Assembly (NCBI RefSeq): GCF_000756655.1
Contig: NZ_ARXU01000003.1
Span: forward strand, 310,001 to 374,000
Direction: 5' to 3'
Length of the DNA stretch: 64,000 nt
DNA from: Alcanivorax jadensis T9
GTDB lineage: Bacteria > Pseudomonadota > Gammaproteobacteria > Pseudomonadales > Alcanivoracaceae
Under the pieces are notes generated by a model. It had not been told where the DNA came from and made no database searches. It worked only from the letters and a program-made list of their open reading frames with translations. A program made the position numbers and the translations under genes. How positions within the stretch are numbered: the first letter of the stretch is position 1; the number at the start of each line of letters is the position of its first letter. Shown in pieces: positions 17,635-25,861 of this stretch.

Positions 17635-18507
17635 ATGCAGCACTGGGATCGTATTGAAGCCTTTGTAGAAGTGGTGCGCCGGGGTTCCTTCGCCGATGCC
17701 GCCCGACACCTGGGGGTGTCCAGTTCTCACGTGAGCCGGCTGGTGTCGCGACTGGAGACCCAGCTGGGCACCCAGTTGCTTTACCGCACCACCCGGCGTC
17801 TGAAACTCACCGATGCGGGAGCCGTTTACTTCGACCACTGTGGTCAGTTGTTTGACGGTTTCCAGGAGGCGCTGTCGGCGATCAGTGATTATCAGCAGCG
17901 CCCCACCGGGGTGCTGAAGCTGACCTGCGCCACCACCTTTGGTGAGCGCTATATCGCGCCGCTGGTAAATGATTTTCTGGCCCGCCATCCGCAACTGTCG
18001 ATACAGCTGGATTTCACCAACCGGCGGGTGGATATCATCGACGAGGGTTTTGATGTAGCCATCCGTACCGGTGCCCTGCCGGATTCATCGCTGATTGCCC
18101 GCAAGCTTTGTCCGCGTCGGGAATACATTGTCGGTTCCGCCGACTATTTCCAGCGCCATGCCCGGCCCCACACCCTGGGGGAGTTGAGCCAGCACAATTG
18201 CCTGCTTGGCTCTGCGGACCAGTGGGCGATGGATGTGGGGGATCAGCACCGGCAATGGAAAGTGCAGGGCAACTGGAAGGGCAATTCCGGCATGGCGCTG
18301 CTGGATGCAGCCCGCAAGGGCCTGGGGTTGGCGCAGCTACCGGATTACTACGTGGAAGACGATCTGGCCGACGGTCGCCTTGTCTCGGTGCTGGATCAGT
18401 ATGCCTGCACTCACACAGCGGTCTGGGTGGTCTATCCCCGTCACCGGCATCTGTCGCCCAAGGTGCGTCAGTTTGTGGATTTTCTGGTGGAGGGTATGGT
18501 GCGTTGA
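17635..18507 (+). CDS. LysR family transcriptional regulator, probable formaldehyde-pathway regulator
   Basis: A 290-residue LysR-type regulator. The N-terminal winged HTH (about residues 1-60) includes FVEVVRRGSFADAARHLG and SSSHVSRLVSRLE; the rest is the periplasmic-binding-protein-like effector domain. ATG at 17635 is used because it begins the conserved HTH; in-frame upstream codons from 17557 would add an unconserved leader. It is divergent from frmA, and an ATTGT/ACAAT inverted pair at about 17618-17636 lies just at its start. Control of frmA-fghA is inferred from position. Confidence 0.88.
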   Translation: MQHWDRIEAFVEVVRRGSFADAARHLGVSSSHVSRLVSRLETQLGTQLLYRTTRRLKLTDAGAVYFDHCGQLFDGFQEALSAISDYQQRPTGVLKLTCATTFGERYIAPLVNDFLARHPQLSIQLDFTNRRVDIIDEGFDVAIRTGALPDSSLIARKLCPRREYIVGSADYFQRHARPHTLGELSQHNCLLGSADQWAMDVGDQHRQWKVQGNWKGNSGMALLDAARKGLGLAQLPDYYVEDDLADGRLVSVLDQYACTHTAVWVVYPRHRHLSPKVRQFVDFLVEGMVR

Positions 18508-18597
18508 AAGGCGCTGATACCTTCTTGCAGGAGCGTCGCTGGCGGCGCGATTGGGAACTCTGATTCAGGCTTGGGACTCAGGCCCGGGAAATTGTTC

Positions 18598-18753
18598 TGC
18601 TGTAGGAGCTCCTCTTGAGGGGCGAAGACGGATGAAAAGGATGAGTCGAGCAGGTAGCAATCTATTCCGAAAGGCTCTGTCGAGTTCAGGAAGGCCTGAC
18701 CGCCCTGCGGGGAATTTCTGCGCAAGCGCGGTTCGCCCCTCAGCTCCTACAGC
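18598..18753. repeat. Composite REP element with shared core, copy 1
   Basis: Outer ends GCTGTAGGAGC and GCTCCTACAGC form imperfect arms (18598-18625, 18732-18753). The interior holds a segment reading CTGTCGAG, then GGCCTGACCGCCCTGCGG, then GGAATTTC, which recurs in the elements at 24707-24867 and, inverted, at 41955-42122. The three copies are about 155-168 bp each. It separates the LysR gene from the GFA gene. Confidence 0.75.
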
Positions 18754-18771
18754 AACTAAAATGGAGTGGAT

Positions 18772-19167
18772 ATGTATACGGGAAGTTGTCTTTGCGGCGG
18801 TGTCACGTTTGAAATCGCCGGTGAGCTGGCACCGATTCAGGTCTGTCACTGCCAGCAGTGCCGTAAGGCCCAGGGCACCGCATTGGTGACCAATATTCCG
18901 GTGGAAAACGGCAAGCTGCATTGGGTCAGTGGTGAAGCCTTATTGAAACGCTATGAATCCTCGCCGGGCAAGCAGCGGGTGTTTTGCCGGGAGTGTGGTT
19001 CGCCGATTTACAGCTGCCATGAGAGCAAACCTGGCGTGGTACGGATTCGGGCGGGGCTTTTGAATGAGCCGCTGGCCACGCGGCCGGCGTTTCATATCTA
19101 TACGGATTCGGCCTGTAACTGGTGGGCCATTGACGATGGATTACCGCAGTACCCTGAAGGTAAATAA
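18772..19167 (+). CDS. GFA family (CENP-V/GFA domain) zinc protein
   Basis: A 131-residue protein with the GFA zinc fold: Cys6 and Cys8 in GSCLCGG, Cys25, Cys27 and Cys30 in CHCQQCRK, and Cys72 and Cys75 in FCRECGSP, with Cys82 nearby. The prototype, Gfa of Paracoccus, was linked to formaldehyde addition to glutathione, though many relatives have no known activity. Its place beside frmA-fghA suggests a role in the same chemistry. The start has GGAG 6 bp upstream; a GTG at 18766 is less likely. A strong bidirectional terminator follows. Confidence 0.87.
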   Translation: MYTGSCLCGGVTFEIAGELAPIQVCHCQQCRKAQGTALVTNIPVENGKLHWVSGEALLKRYESSPGKQRVFCRECGSPIYSCHESKPGVVRIRAGLLNEPLATRPAFHIYTDSACNWWAIDDGLPQYPEGK

Positions 19168-19192
19168 AGAGGCCCCGCAGTGCGGGGCCTCT
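19168..19192. terminator. Bidirectional terminator hairpin
   Basis: A perfect 12-bp stem (AGAGGCCCCGCA with TGCGGGGCCTCT) around one base, between the GFA gene (+) and the TRL-like gene (-). Both flanks carry short A/T runs. Confidence 0.8.
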
Positions 19193-19202
19193 TGGGAGGG
19201 GA

Positions 19203-19520
19203 TTATTCCCCTTCCACTATGGTGCAGAAGTTGCTGAACAAGCCCAGCACAGTGGTGCTCTGGTGGTCGATGTTGGCAACTTTGCTGATGTCCGCTTTCT
19301 GTTTGGCCGTGCTGATAGAGGAGTCACCTACAGCAATCAGCCCCAGGATGTTCGTGGCACAAGATTGGCCGCTTTTGCTGATCCCGGTGCTGGTGGTTGC
19401 ATTCACCGGGCCTTTCACCGAGGTGAACAATGCGCCATTACCCACCGGGCTGACCGCAGTCGCGCAGCCAGTGGTAATGATAACCGTTGCCCCCACAATA
19501 AATGCCTTGATCATCTTCAT
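19203..19520 (-). CDS. TRL-like family lipoprotein
   Basis: A 105-residue protein with a lipoprotein-type signal (MKMIKAFIVGATVIITTGC) and a mature part containing VSPVGNGALFTSVKGPV, then a CATNILGLIAVGDSSI segment and KVANIDHQSTTVLGLFS, ending CTIVEGE. This matches the TRL-like domain (named for a tRNA-associated locus), a small cell-envelope family of unknown function. ATG at 19520 is used; the frame can be extended to a TTG at 19529. It converges on the GFA gene across a shared terminator. Confidence 0.75.
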   Translation of the reverse strand: MKMIKAFIVGATVIITTGCATAVSPVGNGALFTSVKGPVNATTSTGISKSGQSCATNILGLIAVGDSSISTAKQKADISKVANIDHQSTTVLGLFSNFCTIVEGE

Positions 19521-19625
19521 ATTATTCAACCCTGTTATACGTTATTGGATGCTTCCTTCCTGGAAGTGCGGGCATTGTAAAATAGTTGTCACAATATTGG
19601 CAGGGAAAACAGGGATCCAGGGCAG

Positions 19626-19652
19626 TGCGCCGGACATTTTCTGTCCGGCGCA
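19626..19652. other. Stem-loop after the 19732-20886 gene
   Basis: 11-bp perfect stem (TGCGCCGGACA with TGTCCGGCGCA) and 5-base loop. It lies downstream of the minus-strand operon ending at 19732. There is no T run on that strand, so it is a candidate transcript end or stabiliser rather than a classic terminator. Confidence 0.5.
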
Positions 19653-19731
19653 AAGGGGGTGCGCAGGTCTATACAGCAACGAAACTGATAGTCGATATGC
19701 AACGCATCAGAGATGCGAACGTAGTAAGCGG

Positions 19732-20886
19732 TTACGCCATCTCCGCTTTCAGCGCCTCGATCTCGTGAGCGTCGCTGTTGCGCGCCAGGAAGGCTTGCCA
19801 GCTTTCGGCTGCCAGGCCTTTGAGCGCCTTGGCCACACGGGGCAGCTCCGCCTCAGGCAGGTGGCCGAACAGACCCAGCAGCTTGCTGTCGTGGGCCTGC
19901 CCCAGCGCCTGGCCCAGTGCCTCCGGCTGGCTACCGGTGAGCACATCCACCGCCGGCGTCAGGTGTTCCTGATCCAGTAGCGGCAATAGGGTGAGCAGCT
20001 CATCCCAGCTGTTTTCGCTGGCCACGGTGGCAATCAGGCTTTCCATGATGTCTGCTTCGCGCAGCTTGGGCACATTTACCACCATCTGCTGATGCTGGTT
20101 ATCCATGGCATTCACGGCTTGTAGCAGGTTGGTCCACAGGCGCTGTTCGCTGGCCACTTCAATGATGTGACTGATGACGGTTTCGCCCTGCTCGGCCACC
20201 AGGTTGCCCATCTGGCCGCGCAGCTCGGTGTTCAGGTGTCCGTTCAGGGACAGTACCGCCGGCCACAGTTCATGGTCGGTGGCGGCTTTCAGGGTAGCTC
20301 GTTGCTGTGTTTCGCTGAGTAGTGCCAGCAGGGTGTCCAGCTTGCTCTTGTCTTCCAGGTAAAGGGCAATCTTTACCATGGCTTCGCCGTCTTCGATGCT
20401 GCTGGTGACGGCTTTCAGGGCTGACGTCTGAATCACGGCCACAAAGCGGGCCAGGGTGATGTGCTCGCCCATGGCCAGCAGGGTCTTGGCCACAGAGGCG
20501 ACAATCTTGTCAGGCATGGCGGCCAGCAGGTCCCGGGAATACGTGGGCTCAAGATGGATGCAGAGCTTGGCCAGAAATTCTTCCGGAAGCTTGTCGGCCA
20601 GCTTGATGGCGCGTTCGGGGGGCAGCTCGGAGGCAATGCCGGCGGCGAGCACGGAGCCCAGTACAGTGGTGGCCAGTTTGGCGCTGGCACCGGTGGGCAC
20701 CAGCTTGCTGATGCCGGCCAGGCGCTGATAGCTGTCCTGGTGTTGTTCGTAGAAGAAGCCGGATACGGCACCACGGAAGGTGGCCAGGGCGCCAAGATCC
20801 TGGCCGTCCAGGAAGGCCAGGTTGTTTTCTTCGGTTTCCAGCAGGCGGCTGAGTTTGAGCAGTTCGGCCTGAGTTTCAATATGCAT
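19732..20886 (-). CDS. Uncharacterised helical-repeat protein
   Basis: A 384-residue protein that I do not recognise. It is almost entirely predicted alpha-helix, rich in Leu, Ala and Glu, with no signal peptide or TM segment except a mildly hydrophobic stretch near residues 68-88 (TTVLGSVLAAGIASELPPE). Short helices of 30-40 residues recur with endings such as LPEEF and LPEAELPRV, recalling helical solenoids like the MgtE N domain, but this is only a resemblance. AAGGAG lies 7 bp before the ATG. It follows a 72-codon gene with related content (DALAFIESLPADQASKLAD), and the two are separated by 10 bp, so they form an operon. Confidence 0.65.
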   Translation of the reverse strand: MHIETQAELLKLSRLLETEENNLAFLDGQDLGALATFRGAVSGFFYEQHQDSYQRLAGISKLVPTGASAKLATTVLGSVLAAGIASELPPERAIKLADKLPEEFLAKLCIHLEPTYSRDLLAAMPDKIVASVAKTLLAMGEHITLARFVAVIQTSALKAVTSSIEDGEAMVKIALYLEDKSKLDTLLALLSETQQRATLKAATDHELWPAVLSLNGHLNTELRGQMGNLVAEQGETVISHIIEVASEQRLWTNLLQAVNAMDNQHQQMVVNVPKLREADIMESLIATVASENSWDELLTLLPLLDQEHLTPAVDVLTGSQPEALGQALGQAHDSKLLGLFGHLPEAELPRVAKALKGLAAESWQAFLARNSDAHEIEALKAEMA

Positions 20887-20896
20887 GTCTATCTCC

Positions 20897-21115
20897 TTAA
20901 CCGAACAGCATTTTCTTCACCGGGCGGCGGAAGGGCCCGGGCACGACGTTAAGTGCGTTGTTCATCGCTTTTTCGACTCTGGCGTCTTTGGTTTCCAAAG
21001 CCGCAAGGACGGTATCGGCCAGCTTGCTGGCCTGATCGGCGGGCAGGGACTCGATAAAGGCCAGCGCGTCCGCTGGCAGCCCCTTGTTCTTCAAGGTACT
21101 GATGGAATCAGACAT
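20897..21115 (-). CDS. Small uncharacterised protein
   Basis: A 72-residue protein with a strong AAGGAGGA ribosome-binding site. It reads as two amphipathic helices (LPADALAFIESLPADQASKLAD and an Ala/Asn-rich segment) ending in a basic tail (FRRPVKKMLFG). No domain recognised. Its LP-ADQASKLAD pattern resembles the helical units of the downstream 384-residue protein (PPERAIKLADKLPEEF), so the two may share a fold or partner. It is the first gene of the two-gene operon. Confidence 0.6.
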   Translation of the reverse strand: MSDSISTLKNKGLPADALAFIESLPADQASKLADTVLAALETKDARVEKAMNNALNVVPGPFRRPVKKMLFG

Positions 21116-21355
21116 GGTTCCTCCTTCACTATAGCGGCGCGGAGCACAGTCCGGGCCGCCCTGAATACAGGCTGTCTGGCGCAGCCTGCCTATGGCTGGC
21201 GCTACTATGCCAGCAATGGAGGAGGATGGGTGTTGCCGAAAAGCCGTTGCCGCGCGGCGCTCAAGAAAGCGCAGCGGTGAGTGTTCAGTTCGGTTCTGTG
21301 CCGATAAAGCCCATATTGCCCGCGACCGGTTGTCGATTTATCTCACCGGGCAGGT

Positions 21356-22297
21356 TCAGGCAAAGTCCATCTGGTCGGAGATAAAGCCCACACTGATGGC
21401 ACCGGGGCCGATATTGACGCCGCCGGTGAGCCCCATGTGGCTGATCAGCAGATCTACCTGGTGCTTTTCCGTGGTGGCTTTCAATTTGCTGAAGCCGGGC
21501 ATCTGGTAGACCGCGTCCGGGTCGCCGGCGTAGCTGACGCAGACGATGGGGGTCAACAGGCCCTCTTCCACGCAGGTGCAGGCGTGGGTGAACATCTTCT
21601 CCACGGCGGTTTCAAAGCCACGCACCTTGGCCACCGGGAAGGTCTGGTCCTGGCGGGCGCAGAGGATGGGTTTGATGTCCAGCGCCGAGCCCATCAGCGC
21701 GCCAACAAAGCCCACGCTCTTATCGCCTTTCTTGCGGGCTCGTTTGTGCACGTAGTAGAGATCCGGCACCACAGCGTAACCCGAGGTTTTCGGGGTCAGG
21801 TCGCTGATGCGCTGGCGGATGTCACCGACTTTCATGCCGGCATTGATAAGCCGCATGGTTTCTGCCGCCAGAACTCCCTGGCCGGCAAACAGTGTCTGGC
21901 TGTCACTGACCCGGATGCGGAACGGCCCTTCACGACCGGCGGCTTCACGGTACTTTCTGTAGTCGCCGAGGATGGCATGGGCCGCCTCCGTGGCGTTTTC
22001 GAAGATCGGGCTGCGACTCTTTGGTACCGTTTGTACCAGCGCGTAATCGAAGTCTCCCACCGCCTGTTCCAGGAACAGGGTGCGGATCTGGTCCACCGTG
22101 GGCGGAGCAGTTTCCGCATCGTGGTTCTTGTCCACTTCATGGCGGGCGTAAAACTCCCGGGCCCGTTGCGGGTCGCGGTCGTCCACGAAAATTTCCTTGC
22201 CGATGCGGATGGGCACCGGCATGACCAGGATGTTGTTAGCGTCAATAAAGTCCTTGGGCAGATCACAACCCGAGTCCACAACCAGACCGATTCTCAT
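21356..22297 (-). CDS. DegV family fatty-acid-binding protein
   Basis: A 313-residue DegV-domain protein. It begins with the family start MRIGLVVDSGCDLP and has the conserved VSDSQTLFAGQGVLA (about residue 145) and a C-terminal domain ending in GGVNIGPGAISVGFI. DegV/FakB proteins bind fatty acids; in Gram-positive bacteria they pass them to a FakA kinase. No kinase gene is nearby, and proteobacterial DegV roles are unclear. AGGAAG precedes the start. It is encoded downstream of pyk on the same strand, about 110 bp away. Confidence 0.85.
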   Translation of the reverse strand: MRIGLVVDSGCDLPKDFIDANNILVMPVPIRIGKEIFVDDRDPQRAREFYARHEVDKNHDAETAPPTVDQIRTLFLEQAVGDFDYALVQTVPKSRSPIFENATEAAHAILGDYRKYREAAGREGPFRIRVSDSQTLFAGQGVLAAETMRLINAGMKVGDIRQRISDLTPKTSGYAVVPDLYYVHKRARKKGDKSVGFVGALMGSALDIKPILCARQDQTFPVAKVRGFETAVEKMFTHACTCVEEGLLTPIVCVSYAGDPDAVYQMPGFSKLKATTEKHQVDLLISHMGLTGGVNIGPGAISVGFISDQMDFA

Positions 22298-22407
22298 TGT
22301 TATGCTTCCTGTGGGAAGGGTAACAATGAGTCTAGTACCGCCGTTCCGCTGCTGGCGTCTTTTTGCGTATGGGAATGGTTAGGGGCTGTTACAAGACAGA
22401 CGGTGTG

Positions 22408-23868
22408 TTACTGAATATTGCCGCCCACCTGGATCACCTTCAAGGTGTTGGTGCCACCATGAGCATCGTTGTAGTTGCCCTTGGTGATCAGTACCCGGTC
22501 GCCGTCCTGAACCACACCCATTTCTTCCAGGATCGCTACTGCACGGCGGTTCACTTCATCGCTGGCAATGGCATGGCTATCAAAGGGGATGGCGCGCACG
22601 CCCCGCAGAATGGCGACCCGGCGCTGGCTGCTGGGGTAGGGGGTGAAGGCATAGATGGGGATGCCGGAGCGCAGCCGTGACATCAGCCGCGGGGTGTTGC
22701 CGCTTTCGGTCATGGCAATGATGGCAGTGACGTTGCTGAGACGGTTGGCAGCCTGCATGGCGGCCATGGCGATCACTTCATCAATGTTGTCGGCATTGTC
22801 GTTGATGGGACGATCGGTGCGTCTTTCCTGCCAGGTACGCTCGGCCCCAAGAATGATGCGGTCCATGGCCTGTACGGTTTCTACCGGATATTCGCCCACC
22901 GCAGTTTCCGCTGACAGCATCACCGCGTCGGTGCCATCCAGTACCGCATTGGCCACATCGGAGACTTCTGCACGAGTGGGTTGCGGACTATGAATCATGG
23001 ATTCCATCATCTGTGTGGCGGTGATCACGAAGCGGTTCAGTGCCCGTGCCCGGCGAATAATATGTTTCTGCACCCCCACCAGTTCGGCGTCGCCAATCTC
23101 CACGGCCAAGTCACCGCGCGCCACCATGACGCCGTCGGAGGCCTCAATGATGGCATCCAGAGTGGCGTCGTCAGCCACCGCTTCGGCTCGTTCAATCTTG
23201 GCAATAATGCCGCCCTGGCCACCGGCCTGCCGGTAGCGGCGGCGGGCTTCTTCCACATCTTCAGCGTCGCGAGGAAAGGAGAGGGCCAAAAAATCCACGT
23301 CCATGTCGGCGGCGGTAATGATGTCAGCCAGATCCTTGTCGGTGAGCGCCCGGGCGCTGAGCCCGCCACCCTTGCGGTTCACTCCCTTGTGATCAGACAG
23401 GTCGCCGCCCACCTGCACCGTGCAGTCCACCCGGGTACCAGTGATGGCCGTGACTTTCAGCTCCAGCAGGCCGTCGTTCAGCAGCAACACATCGCCGGGC
23501 TGGCAATCGTCCGGGAGTGGCGGATAACTCACGCCTACCTGTTGATCGTTGCCGGCGTCGTCGGCCAGGGCGGTATCCAGGGCAAAGGCCTGGCCGGCCT
23601 TCAGCAGGATGGGGCCATTGGGGAAACTGCCGATGCGGATTTTCGGACCCTGCAGGTCTGCCAGAATCGCCACATGCTCGCCGCATTGCTCCGCGCAACG
23701 GCGAATGATTTGCGCGGTTTGCCGGTGAGTGTCGGCGTTGCCGTGGGAAAAGTTCAGGCGGAACACATTGACGCCGGCCCGGATCAGGGCATCGAGTCGA
23801 GTCTCGGAGGACGATGCAGGGCCAACGGTGGCGACAATCTTGGTACGGCGCAGGGGGGAGCGGGACAT
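22408..23868 (-). CDS. pyk: Pyruvate kinase
   Basis: A 486-residue glycolytic enzyme converting phosphoenolpyruvate and ADP to pyruvate and ATP. It begins RRTKIVATVGPASS and has the FRLNFSHG motif, a PK active-site signature around IIAKIERAEAV, the VARGDLAVEIG Mg-binding region and VITATQMMESMI. A C-terminal allosteric domain is present. The start MSRSPLRRTK at 23868 is chosen since it fits family length; in-frame ATGs at 23904, 23883 and 23877 would add up to 12 residues. Gluconeogenic and glycolytic partners (pgk, fba, tkt) lie 10 kb away. Confidence 0.95.
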   Translation of the reverse strand: MSRSPLRRTKIVATVGPASSSETRLDALIRAGVNVFRLNFSHGNADTHRQTAQIIRRCAEQCGEHVAILADLQGPKIRIGSFPNGPILLKAGQAFALDTALADDAGNDQQVGVSYPPLPDDCQPGDVLLLNDGLLELKVTAITGTRVDCTVQVGGDLSDHKGVNRKGGGLSARALTDKDLADIITAADMDVDFLALSFPRDAEDVEEARRRYRQAGGQGGIIAKIERAEAVADDATLDAIIEASDGVMVARGDLAVEIGDAELVGVQKHIIRRARALNRFVITATQMMESMIHSPQPTRAEVSDVANAVLDGTDAVMLSAETAVGEYPVETVQAMDRIILGAERTWQERRTDRPINDNADNIDEVIAMAAMQAANRLSNVTAIIAMTESGNTPRLMSRLRSGIPIYAFTPYPSSQRRVAILRGVRAIPFDSHAIASDEVNRRAVAILEEMGVVQDGDRVLITKGNYNDAHGGTNTLKVIQVGGNIQ

Positions 23869-23964
23869 TCGAAGCATTTCCATCAGCTGATTTTTGGTCA
23901 GCATACCATGGTGAAATGCAGGAGTGATGACAGGAAGTCGGCGGGCCCGGAGGAAAACTGGAGG

Positions 23965-23989
23965 CCCTCACCCGGTGACCGGGTGAGGG
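23965..23989. other. GC-rich stem-loop between deacylase gene and pyk
   Basis: 11-bp perfect stem (CCCTCACCCGG with CCGGGTGAGGG), 3-base loop. It follows the minus-strand gene at 24010-24477 and is probably its transcript end, though no T run follows. Confidence 0.55.
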
Positions 23990-24009
23990 GTAGAGATGAC
24001 TATCAAGAT

Positions 24010-24477
24010 TTAATGCAGCATGGCGAAGGAGCAGGACTGGGCCTGACTGAGGCGCAGGAAATCGCCCATGCCCATCTTGATCACTTCCGTGTGGGTACCT
24101 GCGTTAAAGGCCAACCAGTCCTCGCTGAGCATGGTGTCATCCACATAGACCTTCATGTCATAGAGATTGCCGAAGGGCGGTTCGCCGCCGGGCTCGCAAA
24201 GAGGGAAACGGTCCTTGAAGTCTTCCTCGTGGGCCAGCCGGACGCTGTTGGCATTCAACGCCTGGCGTAACCGGTCCGGATCCAGGTACTGATCGGATGG
24301 CAACACCGCCATGGCCAGTTCACCGTCCACATCCACGATCACCGTCTTTGCCATGTGGCGTCCCGGAATATGGCTAAATTGGGCCACCTCGGAAGCGGTC
24401 ATGGCAGGCGGGTGGTTATAGCAGTGATAGTTCACATTGTTGTTGTCGAGAAAATCAGCCAGTGCGCGGGCAGGCAT
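24010..24477 (-). CDS. YbaK/EbsC-type aminoacyl-tRNA deacylase domain protein
   Basis: A 155-residue single-domain protein of the YbaK/ProX superfamily, which removes mischarged amino acids from tRNA. Family features include the early NVNYHCYNHPPAMTASEVAQ segment, the GRHMAKTVIVDVDGELAMAVLP strand with the catalytic-site Lys, and a late GGEPPFGNLYD glycine-rich loop. Which tRNA it edits cannot be decided. The start at 24477 has an excellent GGGAGGAGG 6-8 bp upstream; a longer frame to 24576 lacks one. Confidence 0.82.
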   Translation of the reverse strand: MPARALADFLDNNNVNYHCYNHPPAMTASEVAQFSHIPGRHMAKTVIVDVDGELAMAVLPSDQYLDPDRLRQALNANSVRLAHEEDFKDRFPLCEPGGEPPFGNLYDMKVYVDDTMLSEDWLAFNAGTHTEVIKMGMGDFLRLSQAQSCSFAMLH

Positions 24478-24899
24478 GATAAACCTCCTCCCAGAGATGA
24501 TAGCCCGGGAATAGTGAGCCGCCGCAGGGACAGTTTGTGACCGGCCCGGGCCAGCTCCATGAATGTTCATATTCAAGCTTAGGGAGGAGGGAGCAGGTGG
24601 GGAAATACGGTTATGCGCTAAGGGAAATAGCGGAATGATCTAGCTACGAGCTACGCTCGATTGGATTGGGGGTGCTCCAAGGGTTTCGCCATTTCTACGA
24701 AGCCGCGTAGGAGCACCGCTTGAGGTGCGAACCGAGCGTAGCGAGGCAACAGAGATTCAAGGATTCCACAGCGCTATGAATGAGGCCTGTCGAGTGCTTG
24801 AATGCCTGATCGCCCTGCCGGCGATTTCCTTGCTGCGCAAGGTTCGCGGCTCAAGCGCCGCTCCTACAGCGGCTCCGACTCGAGACTAGTCGCTGCCTG
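24478..24899. other. 422-bp intergenic region with repeats
   Basis: No coding sequence supported. It holds two heptads AGCTACG (24642-24655), then a composite REP element (24707-24867), then a short run CTCGAGACTAGTCG just before the metF stop. The first 100 bp after the deacylase start probably carry that gene's promoter, but no clear -10/-35 pair stands out. Confidence 0.6.
24707..24867. repeat. Composite REP element with shared core, copy 2
   Basis: REP arms GTAGGAGCACCGCTTGAGG (24707-) and its counterpart ending GCGCCGCTCCTAC (24867) enclose about 107 bp. The inside includes CCTGTCGAG, then GCCTGATCGCCCTGCCGG, then GCGATTTCC, shared with copy 1 (18598-18753) and copy 3 (41955-42122, inverted). 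The GATCGCCC/GGGCGAT part of the core can itself form a hairpin. Confidence 0.8.
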
Positions 24900-25730
24900 T
24901 CAAAGCCCCAGATTATCCAGAATCCGCAGATTCGGGCCGGCCTGGTTCATGGTGTAGAAATGCAGGCCCGGTGCGCCCATGGCCAGCAGGCGTTCGCACA
25001 ACCGGGTGACCACTTCCTCGCCGAAGGCTTTCACTGCCGCGTCATCATCCTTGATGTCGTTGAGCTTGCTGTGCAGCCAGCGGGGAATGTCGGCGCCGCA
25101 GGTGCTGGAGAAGCGCACCAGGTTGGCCACGTTGAGAATCGGCATGATGCCTGGATAAACCGGGGCGTCGCAGCCGATTTTCTGCAGCGCATCCAGATAG
25201 TAACCGTAGGCATCCGCGTTGTAGAAATACTGGGTCAGGCCGCTGTTGGCGCCGGCGTCGATCTTGCGCTTGAAGTGGGCAATATCGTCTTCGAAGCTGC
25301 GTGCCTGGGGATGCATTTCCGGGTAGCCAGCCACTTCCAGGGTGAAGTGATCGCCGGTTTCCTCGCGGATCAGCTGTACCAGTTCGTCGGCGTACTTGAT
25401 CTCGCTCTGGGCATAGCCCATGCCGGAGGGCAGATCGCCACGCAGGGCCACGATACGGGTAACGCCGGCGGCCTTGTAGCCGTTGACCAGTTCCAGAATT
25501 TCCTCACGGCTCTGGCCAATGCAGCTCAGATGCGGGGCCGTATCGCCATGTTGATTGCGCAACTGGTTGACCATGTCGCGGGTGTTGTCACGGGTGGAAC
25601 CCCCGGCACCAAAGGTGCAGGAAAAAAACTCCGGATTCTTGGCCAAGAGTTTCTGCTGGGTAGCCAGCAGCTTTTCTTTTCCCGCATCGGTTTTCGGCGG
25701 GAAAAATTCAAAACTGATTCTTTTGCTCAT
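24900..25730 (-). CDS. metF: Methylenetetrahydrofolate reductase
   Basis: A 276-residue FAD enzyme that reduces 5,10-methylene-THF to 5-methyl-THF, the methyl donor for methionine synthesis. The opening ISFEFFPPKT contains the catalytic Glu, and the segments SCTFGAGGSTRDNT, ALRGDLPSG and GANSGLTQYFYN are diagnostic. It begins at MSKRISFEFF (25730), the conserved N-terminus; no strong Shine-Dalgarno precedes it, suggesting translation is modest or coupled. It lies downstream of ahcY and metK on the same strand, so the methyl cycle genes are grouped. Confidence 0.95.
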   Translation of the reverse strand: MSKRISFEFFPPKTDAGKEKLLATQQKLLAKNPEFFSCTFGAGGSTRDNTRDMVNQLRNQHGDTAPHLSCIGQSREEILELVNGYKAAGVTRIVALRGDLPSGMGYAQSEIKYADELVQLIREETGDHFTLEVAGYPEMHPQARSFEDDIAHFKRKIDAGANSGLTQYFYNADAYGYYLDALQKIGCDAPVYPGIMPILNVANLVRFSSTCGADIPRWLHSKLNDIKDDDAAVKAFGEEVVTRLCERLLAMGAPGLHFYTMNQAGPNLRILDNLGL

Positions 25731-25762
25731 TTGGCTAGTGCCTTTTCGATCAAAAGCTATTT

Positions 25763-25856
25763 CACCACAGAGGTCACGGAGCACACAGAGTTAAAAATGC
25801 GCATTGAATGTGCGTTCTTTTTTCCTCAGTGTTTCCTGTGCCCTCTGTGGTAAAAA
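25763..25856. repeat. Inverted period-9 repeat between ahcY and metF
   Basis: The left arm starts CACCACAGAGGTCACGGAG (25763-25790); the right arm is CTGTGCCCTCTGTGGT with flanks (25825-25856). The arms are imperfect inverted copies, and within each the CACAGAG-type motif recurs roughly every 9 bases. The right arm ends 5 bp before the ahcY stop codon. ACCACAGAGG-type repeats of this kind are known to me from many bacterial intergenic regions. Confidence 0.7.
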
Positions 25857-25861
25857 TGCCT

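Noticed and set aside
22981-24270. 429-codon plus-strand frame opposite pyk and the YbaK-type gene
   Set aside because: Shadow frame of conserved minus-strand genes, with no ribosome-binding site or recognisable domain.
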